Positions 21,263 through 29,809 of a stretch of DNA of 64,000 nt are shown in pieces. The DNA comes from a virus, in the IMG/VR virus record IMGVR_UViG_3300030060_003575, positions 1 to 64,000 of that record; one strand, given 5' to 3'. Numbering within the stretch: the first letter of the stretch is position 1; each line of letters begins with the position of its first letter. The notes beneath the pieces are model-generated. The model saw only the letters and a program-made list of their open reading frames with translations. It was not told the origin of the DNA and did no database searches. The position numbers and the translations under genes were made by a program.

Positions 21263-22713
21263 GTCATATCCTCCTTTAATTTTACGTAAACGCTTTTATT
21301 TATTCTGTTTTCTTCAAAGTATTCCCCAATAGATTTCTTCCACCAATTGTAAATAGTTTGTTGTCCCTTCTGGGTTTTCTTTCTAACCTCTTGAAGTAAT
21401 AATGTTTTATGCACCCATCCATCGTTACTGTCCATATCACGATATATTGCTTTAAACACTCCTAAATTCGCTGTTTGTGCCACTGCTACCTTCTCAACCC
21501 GAAGTGCCTCATCTAGCCAAGATACGAGACTCTTATAACATTGTCGAACAATCGAGGCCGCTTGTTGCACATTTTTCTGTGTAACAATAAATCTTTTGCT
21601 TTTATCCTTTATACTTGGGGCTTCCGCTACTGCACACAATACTGCCAGTTTTTGGATATGTTTCAATATCCTGTTAATAAAAGTTTCAACTGCTTGAAAC
21701 ACTTCTGGTCTACTATGGCTAATATATTCCTCCATTAGAATACATTCACGCAATAAAGCATCTCTCGCATCAGGTGCTATCTTTATCACCTTAAGTGGGT
21801 CTTGCCCTACTTCATCATAACGTTCCTTTACAGCATCATAAATCGTAGCAATACTTTTTGAGTATTTAATCTTCGGTGCTTCTTTTTGCTGCACAGTACC
21901 ATAATCAGAAATTAACTTTCTTCTCATTTTCTTCTGCACATCTTGTGGCACTTCCCATATAAATATCAAGAGTCTTTGCAGAACACCCTTTTCTGTAATA
22001 ACACTTGTTAGTGTCTTTGGGATATATGATGTACCATAAACTGAACGCTTGCATATACATTCTATAGGTTCATCACCCTGCTTCAACTTCTTAGAGATAA
22101 CGAAAGTTTCTCCCCACATGGTATTCATAAATGTATTCAAATACACAATTGCATTTTCTTTGTGTTGTGATTGTTTAAACACACCAGAATACTCAAACTC
22201 ATCCCAGATTGCCATACCTTCTCCATGTAATTGCCCATAGATAGGTACATTAACGTCAATCATTCTTGTCCTGCCATCTTCTTCTTCTACTTCTTCTCTT
22301 CTTTGCTCAAAGGAACCAATCAATGCAGCGTCTGTATAGTCGGTAATGTCAAACACGTCAAGATTAGTCCCGTGCTTTTCATTAATTAACTTAAACGCCT
22401 CTTCTATTATTGGTAGATACCAATTTGTTAGGGTTGATTTACCAGTTCCTGAGGTTTGCAACCACAATATCTGTAATCGGGTATCATCAACGTTGATACC
22501 ACTAGGTATTGCTATCATATCTTTAATTACTTGTCCTACCATTGCGAAAAATGATAGGGTTGCGGGTGTATAATTATAATTAGATGCTTTAACCGCATCA
22601 TTAGTATAACTAACCGCTACAGCAGGTAGAGTGATTTCTGTTTCACTCTCCTGCATTCCATTATCTATGAAATCATAGTACATTTCGTCTTCATCTGTAT
22701 ATCGTCTATTCAT
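21259..22713 (-). CDS. Replicative helicase-like P-loop ATPase
   Basis: A 484-residue protein with Walker A TSGTGKST (Lys92) and Walker B GMAIWDEFE (Asp171-Glu172). A C-terminal segment (~430-480) looks like a winged helix. The long N-terminal extension and the spacing recall virus- and plasmid-encoded primase-helicases (DUF3987/SF3-like). It lies one gene from the nuclease and close to the primase, so it is the best candidate for the replicative helicase. I see neither the MCM hallmarks nor a DnaB-type linker. Helicase activity is inferred. Confidence 0.65.
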   Translation of the reverse strand: MNRRYTDEDEMYYDFIDNGMQESETEITLPAVAVSYTNDAVKASNYNYTPATLSFFAMVGQVIKDMIAIPSGINVDDTRLQILWLQTSGTGKSTLTNWYLPIIEEAFKLINEKHGTNLDVFDITDYTDAALIGSFEQRREEVEEEDGRTRMIDVNVPIYGQLHGEGMAIWDEFEYSGVFKQSQHKENAIVYLNTFMNTMWGETFVISKKLKQGDEPIECICKRSVYGTSYIPKTLTSVITEKGVLQRLLIFIWEVPQDVQKKMRRKLISDYGTVQQKEAPKIKYSKSIATIYDAVKERYDEVGQDPLKVIKIAPDARDALLRECILMEEYISHSRPEVFQAVETFINRILKHIQKLAVLCAVAEAPSIKDKSKRFIVTQKNVQQAASIVRQCYKSLVSWLDEALRVEKVAVAQTANLGVFKAIYRDMDSNDGWVHKTLLLQEVRKKTQKGQQTIYNWWKKSIGEYFEENRINKSVYVKLKEDMT

Positions 22714-23390
22714 ATTGTCACCTTGTCTTCACTATTTAATGTGTCTATTATTCTTTGTGCTAATGTTATTCCTATTCCGTCTATTTTAGTTAATTCATCA
22801 ACTGTGGCCTCACCTATTTCCATCAAGGAGCCAAAGTCATCTATTAGTATTTGTGCTTTTGTTGTACTTATTCCTTTTATTGTTGCTAACATGTTTATTC
22901 TTAGGTCGTCTGTTGTTATTCTTTTCATCAGTGTTGGGCTTATTACATCTCTATTTATTGGTCTCATCTTACATATTGTTGTCATCAGTTTTGCTGCTTT
23001 CTTTGGGCCTTCAACCCAGAATACTTTTACATCTGTGTCTAAGGTTATTTTTCCTATTGCGCCATAAAATTTATTTATTAATAAATGGCTAGGAATGTTA
23101 ATATTAACGTAGTCTGGATAGGCTAGTGCCTGATGGATAGAACCATGTATAACAAGAATACAATGCTCAAAATATCTATCCATATTATCTAATTGATTCC
23201 ACAATCTCTTGTTAATAACAGATTGTAGAAAGTCAATAGTAGATTTTGCTTCAAAGCAAACATCACTAAATACATAGTCACCAACCTCAATCCATTGTTT
23301 TTCAGTCATAATGTTTAATGCTATACATTCTCTTTTGACTGCATTAGATAAATCAGAATTTTCCCTACTATCTATAATTAACTTATTCAT
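22710..23390 (-). CDS. ERCC4/XPF-family nuclease with HhH domain
   Basis: A 226-residue protein. The N-terminal nuclease domain has LIIDSRE (Asp7, Arg9, Glu10), VGDY (residues 36-39) and FEAKST-x-DF (Glu47, Lys49), matching the GDx(n)ERKx3D signature of XPF/Mus81/Hef with ERK changed to EAK. The C-terminus carries tandem helix-hairpin-helix motifs (IKGISTTKAQIL; KIDGIGITLAQRI). Such enzymes cut 3'-flaps and forks. The ATG at 23390 overlaps the upstream stop (ATGA) and follows GGTGG. Confidence 0.85.
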   Translation of the reverse strand: MNKLIIDSRENSDLSNAVKRECIALNIMTEKQWIEVGDYVFSDVCFEAKSTIDFLQSVINKRLWNQLDNMDRYFEHCILVIHGSIHQALAYPDYVNINIPSHLLINKFYGAIGKITLDTDVKVFWVEGPKKAAKLMTTICKMRPINRDVISPTLMKRITTDDLRINMLATIKGISTTKAQILIDDFGSLMEIGEATVDELTKIDGIGITLAQRIIDTLNSEDKVTI

Positions 23391-23521
23391 TCTAACCACC
23401 CAAATAATTCAGCCATAATAATGACGGCTACTATTAAATTCACAAATCCCACAAGGGTTCTAACTAATGCTAATGTTCCGAAGTGTAGTTCAGACCAATG
23501 TTCTACATCATCTCCATTCAT
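23387..23521 (-). CDS. Membrane microprotein, 44 aa
   Basis: A 44-residue ORF exactly filling the space between primase and nuclease, overlapping both by 4 nt (ATGA at each end). Residues ~17-38 form a hydrophobic helix (LALVRTLVGFVNLIVAVIIM). The N-terminus is acidic. Function unknown. Confidence 0.65.
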   Translation of the reverse strand: MNGDDVEHWSELHFGTLALVRTLVGFVNLIVAVIIMAELFGWLE

Positions 23522-24462
23522 TCAGGATACCTCCAACATTTACCCACACAATAACCTTGTGGTATTAATTTACCTTCACAACTTGGGGCATGATAGCCAC
23601 CACTTACAATAAACCTAACATTCTTTTCAGTTACTGTAGCATCCCAATCTAACCATACATTCTCTTTAGATGCTATAGTGTTTAACTCTTGCATTATAAC
23701 ACTCACCATTTCTTCTTGTTTAGTAGAATCCATTTCACGTTCACCTACTGCTAGTATATCTCTATACCATTGTACCAAATACACTCTTGCATAATGTCCT
23801 GGGTTTTCTACCATTATAGAATTATATAAACATGGTAATATTGGTAACTCTCCCGGTGGCTTTGGCGGTACTACTTCTATCTTAGAAACCTTAATTGGTT
23901 TAACTTCTGTCCATGCTTGTAACTTAGAACCATAGGTTACTGTTGGTCTATTCCCATGTTTTGCTTTATTAGTTATATCATTTAGGTTACCATCTATTAC
24001 TTCTTCAACAGTCAAAGGAATACAAAAATACGGGCCTTCGCTACTAAGATTAACTGTGTTAGGTATTCTCCGAAGCCTATTAGTTTGCACACCAGTATTA
24101 TCAAGAGTTTCTGTCTTCTCGGCATATCTGATAAAAGTAGATTGAATGCTTCTAATATCATCAGCCTTCTCACCCAATACTATTATATGAAACCCCTTCC
24201 CACTAAAGTACATTCTAAAAACTATATCTTTCATTCTTAATTGCTTTACCACTGCAACAAAATCTTCCCATGCTCTTTCTAATGGTTCTCCGTGTGCATC
24301 AAAGTCCAAAAACATTCTATCCAAGATAACAGAAGAGTCTACTTTACTATCTACCGCAAAATGCTCAAAGTCATATACTGTTGTATAACAATTCATCTTA
24401 CCGTTGAAAGCATTAACCCACGTTTCAAATTCAGTCTTGTTTCTTACTATCACTCTTTTCAT
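23518..24462 (-). CDS. AEP primase with fused PriL-type Fe-S domain
   Basis: A 314-residue primase, assuming the ATG at 24462. The PriS-like catalytic half has LDFD (Asp53, Asp55), SGKGFH (87-92) and an R-x-IP motif (near 131). The C-terminal ~105 residues look like the large-subunit iron-sulfur domain, with LPCLYNS, a GHYAR helix, then PSCEG and GYCVGKCW; the four cysteines are 211, 295, 305 and 309. Both primase subunits would thus be in one short chain. An earlier ATG (24528) exists but would overlap the upstream gene by ~100 nt. Confidence 0.85.
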   Translation of the reverse strand: MKRVIVRNKTEFETWVNAFNGKMNCYTTVYDFEHFAVDSKVDSSVILDRMFLDFDAHGEPLERAWEDFVAVVKQLRMKDIVFRMYFSGKGFHIIVLGEKADDIRSIQSTFIRYAEKTETLDNTGVQTNRLRRIPNTVNLSSEGPYFCIPLTVEEVIDGNLNDITNKAKHGNRPTVTYGSKLQAWTEVKPIKVSKIEVVPPKPPGELPILPCLYNSIMVENPGHYARVYLVQWYRDILAVGEREMDSTKQEEMVSVIMQELNTIASKENVWLDWDATVTEKNVRFIVSGGYHAPSCEGKLIPQGYCVGKCWRYPE

Positions 24463-24802
24463 TTGTGGTGCGTTTCTTAGGTGGCTTCCTGCCCACACTT
24501 CTCTTGGGAACTTCATCTTTATCATCATCCTTAAAATTTACATTTGCTGTTTGTAGTTCTTCTTTTATTATATCTGCTATTTTATTATTTAATTGCCTTA
24601 ATACTTCTCCTTGGAAAAACTCACCAAAAAGCATGTCCTCATATATTGGAACATCCCATATTAGGTCTACCTTAGACTTAACATCTAAGTCATCATACAT
24701 CTCACTAGACATAGTAGTTATTATTTCTGCTACGTTACTAATCTCTTGAAATGTCCATGTCTTTTCTTTTAACTTACTTCTTACCTTTTCGCCTATTCTC
24801 AT
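24431..24802 (-). CDS. Hypothetical protein with charged tail
   Basis: A 123-residue protein, helical in its first ~85 residues, with a highly charged Lys/Asp/Ser tail. I do not recognise a family. The ATG overlaps the Cas4-like stop (ATGA), and its own end overlaps the primase gene by 32 nt, so it may be a primase partner. That is only contextual. Confidence 0.65.
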   Translation of the reverse strand: MRIGEKVRSKLKEKTWTFQEISNVAEIITTMSSEMYDDLDVKSKVDLIWDVPIYEDMLFGEFFQGEVLRQLNNKIADIIKEELQTANVNFKDDDKDEVPKRSVGRKPPKKRTTNEKSDSKKQD

Positions 24803-25665
24803 AACCATGCACCTTCTTCTGCCGCAGGGCATATACTCATAAAACTACAATATTGGCATGTATTGTAATAATACTTAGGGTTGAACTCCTGTAACTCATA
24901 TGCCTTTATTAATTGTGTAATGTTCTTATACACCGCAGTTATACTTTGTTTCTTAACTGCTTCTACCTGTAGATAATTAGATTGTGGATAATACCAAGCC
25001 CAATTTGTAACGGGTATATTAGGGTCTAATCCATTATCTAACAACACTTGCTCTGGAGTATTCTCTATCAATATCTTGTAAAAGGCTAATTCTTTACGCA
25101 TCATAGTTAATTTATAATCTTTCCAAGGGCCAGTCTTTAATTCCATAGGTATATACTTACCATCCTGAACAAACATCCTATCAATTATACCTTGTAAATG
25201 CACAACATAATCCCTTTCTAAGACACACTTAGGATTATACGCATGTGGTATTGTGATTTCTGCATCTAGCATAATCTCATTGATAACTGGTAAATACTCA
25301 TCTACAGTATCATCCTCTTTAGCCTGTAGGAATCGTTCTGCTTCAAATATTGATATAGTCTTATACATCTCAGTGTAATCATCTATCGGATGCAGACCCA
25401 TGTTATAAGTCACTAACTCATCATAACTTAAATTCTCTGCCTTCTTAACATCAAAGTCATTGAAGAAATCCTCTCTACTATTGTGTACCGCAGTACCTTT
25501 AATCATAGCCTCCGTTGTTGATTGAGGTAACCTCAATGGATACGAAAACTCATACTTCTTAGGACACCAGTTAAAGGTTCCAAAAGAAGACTTTGTTATT
25601 TTTAATATTGGGTTCTCCGGGTTACTATATTCTGCCGGATACCATTTATATGTATATTCTCTCAT
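24799..25665 (-). CDS. Cas4/RecB-like PD-(D/E)XK nuclease
   Basis: A 288-residue protein with FNWCPKKYEF (Cys34), KGTAVH (His61), GIIDRM (Asp162), MELKTG (Glu175-x-Lys177) and a C-terminal C-x2-C-x5-C cluster (CQYCSFMSICP). The Cys arrangement with the PD-(D/E)XK core is that of Cas4/AddB-type iron-sulfur exonucleases. No CRISPR array or cas1/cas2 is present, so a recombination or end-resection role is more likely. The ATG at 25665 lies 4 nt after GGTGG and overlaps no CDS. Confidence 0.85.
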   Translation of the reverse strand: MREYTYKWYPAEYSNPENPILKITKSSFGTFNWCPKKYEFSYPLRLPQSTTEAMIKGTAVHNSREDFFNDFDVKKAENLSYDELVTYNMGLHPIDDYTEMYKTISIFEAERFLQAKEDDTVDEYLPVINEIMLDAEITIPHAYNPKCVLERDYVVHLQGIIDRMFVQDGKYIPMELKTGPWKDYKLTMMRKELAFYKILIENTPEQVLLDNGLDPNIPVTNWAWYYPQSNYLQVEAVKKQSITAVYKNITQLIKAYELQEFNPKYYYNTCQYCSFMSICPAAEEGAWL

Positions 25666-25666
25666 T

Positions 25667-26584
25667 TTACCACCACTCATTTAAATTTGTTTGATTTATA
25701 TCTTGACTAATTGGTTTAGTGTCCCAACCCATTGCCATGTAAATAGGTTCTGCCTTTTTAATAACAGATAATGCATAATGCCTCCAATCAGGCTGGAAGT
25801 TACAATGCTTATTTAAGTCTACTAAACTAGAAGCCGCAAGATATGTAGGCCTCTTAGATACCCCTGTAATTGGATTAACGTAAGTAGGTCTAGATGGGTC
25901 ATCTGATACTCTCACATAAACATAAGAATCTTCTATGGGAACACCATAGACTTGATTCCACCATATAACACCTTCAATACCGCCACCAATACTAGGGTCT
26001 TTACCCATCATGGTTCTCAACAATAAGTCTTTACCACACTTACTACAAAAAGCATTTTGAGTAAACTCTTTCCTTATCTTTAATACGTCATCTATGTCAT
26101 ATTCTTTAGAACAAAAGTTACACTTGTAACGAACACGTTCTGGTTTGAACCTACTTCTGTTCGTAATATTCTTTATATCAATCTCACCATTCAGAACCTT
26201 GTTATATTCTGTCTTGAGATAGTTAGTTATTTCCTGTTCTGATTTCTTTTCAACCCACATTTTTAAAACTGTCAATTGAATATCTTTTGCTAATTGAGTT
26301 ATTGCCACTCTCTTTGCAGCAAAACCAGTCATAACAAATTCAGGCTCATCTAATGTAACACCGTCCTTCCAAGAAATAAGCCCCGCGTTTCTATTCTTAG
26401 TTATACCAACGCCTAAAGACTCATAATATTTCTCAAACTCTAATGTTACAGGGTGTTCTTTTAATCCTAAAAGATTAGGAAACAGTCCTCTTACATGGTT
26501 ATTCAATAAAGCCAATGTTTCTTCTGCTCGATTCATTGGCATTTCTACATAGATAGAATCAGTATGTCCATAAACCACTTTCAT
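25667..26584 (-). CDS. polB: DNA polymerase B, C-terminal half
   Basis: A 305-residue protein starting a few residues before motif C, which reads VVYGHTDSIYV (His replaces the usual first Asp of YGDTDS; the catalytic DTDS Asp is kept). A thumb-like TLEFEKYYESLGVGITKNR follows, with a KKRY-like region. An unusual zinc ribbon (CNFC...CSKC, near residues 160-190) is inserted in the thumb. Together with 27376-29028 it rebuilds one family B polymerase. GGGAGAG precedes the ATG, which overlaps the previous microgene by 4 nt. Confidence 0.9.
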   Translation of the reverse strand: MKVVYGHTDSIYVEMPMNRAEETLALLNNHVRGLFPNLLGLKEHPVTLEFEKYYESLGVGITKNRNAGLISWKDGVTLDEPEFVMTGFAAKRVAITQLAKDIQLTVLKMWVEKKSEQEITNYLKTEYNKVLNGEIDIKNITNRSRFKPERVRYKCNFCSKEYDIDDVLKIRKEFTQNAFCSKCGKDLLLRTMMGKDPSIGGGIEGVIWWNQVYGVPIEDSYVYVRVSDDPSRPTYVNPITGVSKRPTYLAASSLVDLNKHCNFQPDWRHYALSVIKKAEPIYMAMGWDTKPISQDINQTNLNEWW

Positions 26585-26760
26585 TCTACTCTCTCCCAAT
26601 GTTTTTCATACTTAGTATTAAATCTAAACATCCCGCCTATGTCATCTAGGTATTCAATTACATATACTGGTAGATACCAATCATGTTCTACATTTACTAC
26701 CATTGCTTTTTTGCTGGTTAGTCTATTTACTATTATATCATTTATTCTAAAAATTGTCAT
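26581..26760 (-). CDS. Small hypothetical protein, 59 aa
   Basis: A 59-residue ORF between the PolB halves, ending in an ATGA overlap with the C-terminal half. It is beta-rich at the start (MTIFRINDIIVNRL) with an aromatic, acidic centre. No family is recognised. Confidence 0.6.
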   Translation of the reverse strand: MTIFRINDIIVNRLTSKKAMVVNVEHDWYLPVYVIEYLDDIGGMFRFNTKYEKHWERVE

Positions 26761-26916
26761 TTATATATTCCCCTTCTTTCTAGCATACAAATATTTTGCT
26801 GCTTCATTGATGCATCTAGGACACAGGTTGCCATACATTGTTGATTGTAAAGCAATTACTATACCATCGGTGTCATCTTTACCATCATAGGTCTCACAAT
26901 AAAAACACGGTTTCAT
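26761..26916 (-). CDS. Zinc-knuckle microprotein, 51 aa
   Basis: Two CxxC pairs (CFYC near residue 4, CPRC near 32) in 51 residues make a likely zinc-binding fold. The start shares TAATG with the preceding zinc microprotein. It belongs to the microgene set that separates the two PolB halves. Confidence 0.6.
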   Translation of the reverse strand: MKPCFYCETYDGKDDTDGIVIALQSTMYGNLCPRCINEAAKYLYARKKGNI

Positions 26917-27122
26917 TATTCTTCCTCCCATAAACTTTCATCCCAAGGGTTTACCATGACGATGTAATCATTGACAAAAACATTGATACAAGGAATACAA
27001 ATACTACCCCCGTCTACCTCAACATATTGTCTTATACCAAATATTGTTCTATTGGTATGATTACACACAACACAAGTTTCTATTTGGTGTTGCGATTTAT
27101 CGCCTGCAAACCATATGGTCAT
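26916..27122 (-). CDS. Zinc-knuckle protein, 68 aa
   Basis: A 68-residue protein with CVVC (near 17) and CIPC (near 42), and an acidic C-terminus (WDESLWEEE). It resembles the 51-residue protein that follows (CxxC-x~24-CxxC, IN-containing second knuckle), so the two may be diverged duplicates. Function unknown. Confidence 0.65.
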   Translation of the reverse strand: MTIWFAGDKSQHQIETCVVCNHTNRTIFGIRQYVEVDGGSICIPCINVFVNDYIVMVNPWDESLWEEE

Positions 27123-27181
27123 TCTTCTTCTCTCACCTCAACGAATAACCAAGCACCAGTTTGCATACATTTACATCTCAC
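27119..27181 (-). CDS. Possible 20-aa microgene
   Basis: A GTG-started 20-codon ORF (begins VRCKCMQTGAW, ends EEE) that overlaps both neighbours by 4 nt. Its only support is that it tiles perfectly between two microgenes and has a CxC pair. Confidence 0.35.
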   Translation of the reverse strand: MRCKCMQTGAWLFVEVREEE

Positions 27182-27276
27182 ATTTTCACTTCCTGTTTAC
27201 AATAAGTACACAGGCCTTCATCATCAACACTACGATGATGCTTATTATATTGACAATTACAATAATACTTTCTCAT
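27178..27276 (-). CDS. Zinc-knuckle microprotein, 32 aa
   Basis: A 32-residue ORF with CNC near the start and CTYC near the end plus two central histidines, a plausible zinc knuckle. AAGGAGATATTAAA before the ATG is a strong ribosome-binding site. Confidence 0.55.
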   Translation of the reverse strand: MRKYYCNCQYNKHHRSVDDEGLCTYCKQEVKM

Positions 27277-27277
27277 T

Positions 27278-27379
27278 TTAATATCTCCTTACTTTCTCAT
27301 CTTGTAATGACCTTAATAATGCATGAACAAATACAACATAAAAGGCTACTATAGGTATCGTACATAAAAGTTCCGTCAT
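27278..27379 (-). CDS. Membrane microprotein, 33 aa
   Basis: The first ORF after the N-terminal PolB half, overlapping its stop by 4 nt (ATGA). One hydrophobic helix (LLCTIPIVAFYVVFVHALL) is followed by a basic tail. Function unknown. Confidence 0.6.
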   Translation of the reverse strand: MTELLCTIPIVAFYVVFVHALLRSLQDEKVRRY

Positions 27380-29028
27380 ATTTCCATCACCTTAAACGCT
27401 GCTGCTCTAATTGCCTCTCTAGCACTAGCAGTAATACTAGCAGCCAAATCAACATCAGCCCAGCCAAACCCTTGATAAGCAACGATACCGTAAAAAGAGG
27501 CCATTAATCTTTTTACAGCAAGTTGATTGTTGCTCCACTTAACATAGTTATCTGGGTCAGTCTTCATCTTCTTTTTATATTCATCTCGCAATTCCTTTAA
27601 CTCTAAAACTGCTTTAGGTAAAAGCCCAAGTTTATCTGTTTTATAATAAAGCATTTGCTCATCATCCTCTATCGAGAAATCTCTAGGTGTTAGAATGTTA
27701 ACACCAAACTCAGTAGGTTCATCTGATTTGGTTTCCCATGATATATTCCGGGCTATCATCATAGAGGGATACAGTTGTGCAAAATCAAACGCAGCCACAC
27801 CTAGATGTAAACCGTTTGTCCCTTCTGTTTCGGGGTTGTAAATCATAGCCCCTTGATAATCAACCTTATCACCATGTTCACCAGTAGGTGCCTTCCAAGT
27901 AGCATTACGCATAAAGTATATACCACCCATGTTACTAGCATAAAAGCAAGCATCGAATGGTGCCTTTAGTAAACGCTGTAATGCAATAACTGCTTCCGAT
28001 GTGTAGTTCTCTTCATCTATCCTAACAAGAAGCATAACGTCAACTGCTGCATAATCAAGATAGTGCTTGGTATCTTCCAACCATCCTCTAGAAAAGAATT
28101 CATTCTTATCTGGAAACTTTTCCGATACAAGTTTCTTCTCACCTAATACAATATCAGCAACGTAATCTAATGCTAATGATGGTAGTGTTCCTCTTTGAGC
28201 ATCATTCCATTGTCTCTCAAAAGCCAAGTCTAGATTTAATACTAGCCTTCCTCTGATTGGTTGTTCAATAGGGCTATAATTGTTCACGTTCTTGGAAAGT
28301 TTGATACCTTCATCAAAATAAACCCCCTTCACATCATTATATGGAGATAATTTTCTGGGGTCTAGCCCGTTGGCATAGAGTCTTTCGATTAATTTAGGCA
28401 AATCGAACTTAGACCCGAACCAAGAAATCATCATATCTGGGTCTTCTCTAGTCAAGTGACCCACAAAATTCTCTAACATTTCTTTTTCAGTTAGAAACCC
28501 TTCACCAATAAGATTTCTTTTCGGTGGTGTATCTCTAGGCAACCAATAAGAAACTCTATTTCTTTTAGTGTAGTTATCATAGAAAACCATACAAGTGATA
28601 GCACCATCGTGTTCACCCCCCTGCTGCCATTCTAAATCCCAATACCACTTTCTGAGATTATACTCAGGCATCTCAGATATGTGGTCTATTGCATATCTAT
28701 AATGATAAGCAACGTCTGCTTCATAGGTTTGCTTCCACTCCTTTCTGAGTGTTCGCATATATCCGGGCTTCGGTGGAAACCATGTTACCTTCTTTAACGG
28801 TTCACCATCTAGATTAACAGCGTCACCGCTACTGTCATACACCAAATCAATACCAATGCTTTTACCAAAATCCCGAAAAGAAACCCGGTGTATTTCTCTT
28901 TCACTTTGTTTAATATAAAAATAAGGTGGTGCTTCATTATACTCAACTTCCCTTTCTTGTCTATTATTATTCTGGTCTCTCCATCTTAGACCTATCATAT
29001 TATTTTTATCTACTGTACTAATTATCAT
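27376..29028 (-). CDS. polB: DNA polymerase B, N-terminal half
   Basis: A 550-residue protein carrying the exonuclease and the first palm motifs: Exo I WDLEW (Asp131, Glu133), Exo II SKFDLP (Asp209), Exo III DYAAVD (Tyr326, Asp330), motif A DFAQLYPS (Asp415) and motif B KRLMASFYG (Lys506). It stops shortly after motif B, just where motif C should follow; motif C lies in the separate gene 25667-26584, nearly 800 nt downstream. No intein sequence is visible at either broken end, so the halves must associate without splicing. Confidence 0.93.
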   Translation of the reverse strand: MIISTVDKNNMIGLRWRDQNNNRQEREVEYNEAPPYFYIKQSEREIHRVSFRDFGKSIGIDLVYDSSGDAVNLDGEPLKKVTWFPPKPGYMRTLRKEWKQTYEADVAYHYRYAIDHISEMPEYNLRKWYWDLEWQQGGEHDGAITCMVFYDNYTKRNRVSYWLPRDTPPKRNLIGEGFLTEKEMLENFVGHLTREDPDMMISWFGSKFDLPKLIERLYANGLDPRKLSPYNDVKGVYFDEGIKLSKNVNNYSPIEQPIRGRLVLNLDLAFERQWNDAQRGTLPSLALDYVADIVLGEKKLVSEKFPDKNEFFSRGWLEDTKHYLDYAAVDVMLLVRIDEENYTSEAVIALQRLLKAPFDACFYASNMGGIYFMRNATWKAPTGEHGDKVDYQGAMIYNPETEGTNGLHLGVAAFDFAQLYPSMMIARNISWETKSDEPTEFGVNILTPRDFSIEDDEQMLYYKTDKLGLLPKAVLELKELRDEYKKKMKTDPDNYVKWSNNQLAVKRLMASFYGIVAYQGFGWADVDLAASITASAREAIRAAAFKVMEI

Positions 29029-29032
29029 TTAA

Positions 29033-29809
29033 TCATCTCTGTAAGTATGGCGCAATAACCATCTTACGATTATTGCCCCACAAAATGATGGGTTTATCAT
29101 CATCACTATAAATATACATAGGCCCATCGGTACAGAATTTATCTATGGGTGCAGAAAATGCTACTGTCAAATCAGCAGTAGCAGGTGCAAGCATAGTAAT
29201 TGTTCTATCAACCATCTCAGTCTGATGGAAGTTTTCCGATGATACCTTTAATGTGTCTTTACCAAAAGTAGCATCTATTTTAAAAGATGCTGTTCCTACC
29301 AAGTTACAATACTTGATAGCAGTTGCTAAATCCTTACCCTCAACAAATAGTTTACAGGGTAGGGGTGTTTTACCAAACATCACAGGCTTACCATCTTCGC
29401 CCAAATTAAAATCTCTTATCCTTGAGATTAAAGCCATGTTAGGATGTTCTACTAACTTAGGTAGCCTAACAGATGTTTCTGTAGTCTGAATGAGAATATT
29501 AGCATCGGTTATTTTAATATTTATATTTTCACTCTTTAGGTTTTTAAGATACTTATTTGCCTTTTCAATATCAAAGATAAACAAAGTATCTTCATCTATA
29601 TTAGTGCGTAAGCCATCTAAAGATACGCTTATACCACACTTGTCATTACCATTCAATAGTTGCATTGAAGTCTTTGAAAGAATACCTACTGCGGTATTGC
29701 TTATCACGTCAACCTTAGATGTGGTTGAGGACTTATACTTGCCTTTAAGCCAAATTGCCTCAACCGCATCTTTAAAGTCATTTAAATTTACGGTACAAAT
29801 TATATTCAT
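29033..29809 (-). CDS. pcn: PCNA-like sliding clamp
   Basis: A 258-residue protein of PCNA length. The C-terminal MYIYSDDDKPIILWG...MVIAPYLQR matches the last strands of archaeal PCNA, and the order of beta-alpha-beta units fits the two-domain clamp. It would tether PolB and the ligase to DNA. ATG 29809 overlaps the RecA-like stop (ATGA) and follows GAGGG; it ends 4 nt before the PolB start. Confidence 0.85.
   Translation of the reverse strand: MNIICTVNLNDFKDAVEAIWLKGKYKSSTTSKVDVISNTAVGILSKTSMQLLNGNDKCGISVSLDGLRTNIDEDTLFIFDIEKANKYLKNLKSENINIKITDANILIQTTETSVRLPKLVEHPNMALISRIRDFNLGEDGKPVMFGKTPLPCKLFVEGKDLATAIKYCNLVGTASFKIDATFGKDTLKVSSENFHQTEMVDRTITMLAPATADLTVAFSAPIDKFCTDGPMYIYSDDDKPIILWGNNRKMVIAPYLQR

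Noticed and set aside
24799-25665. Calling the nuclease a CRISPR Cas4
   Set aside because: The motifs are Cas4-like, but such nucleases are widespread in archaeal viruses without CRISPR, so only a Cas4/RecB-like family label is supported.
25667-29028. Split intein joining the PolB halves
   Set aside because: Neither the end of the 550-aa protein nor the start of the 305-aa protein contains intein blocks or the junction Cys/Ser/Asn signature. The sequences run straight from and into polymerase.
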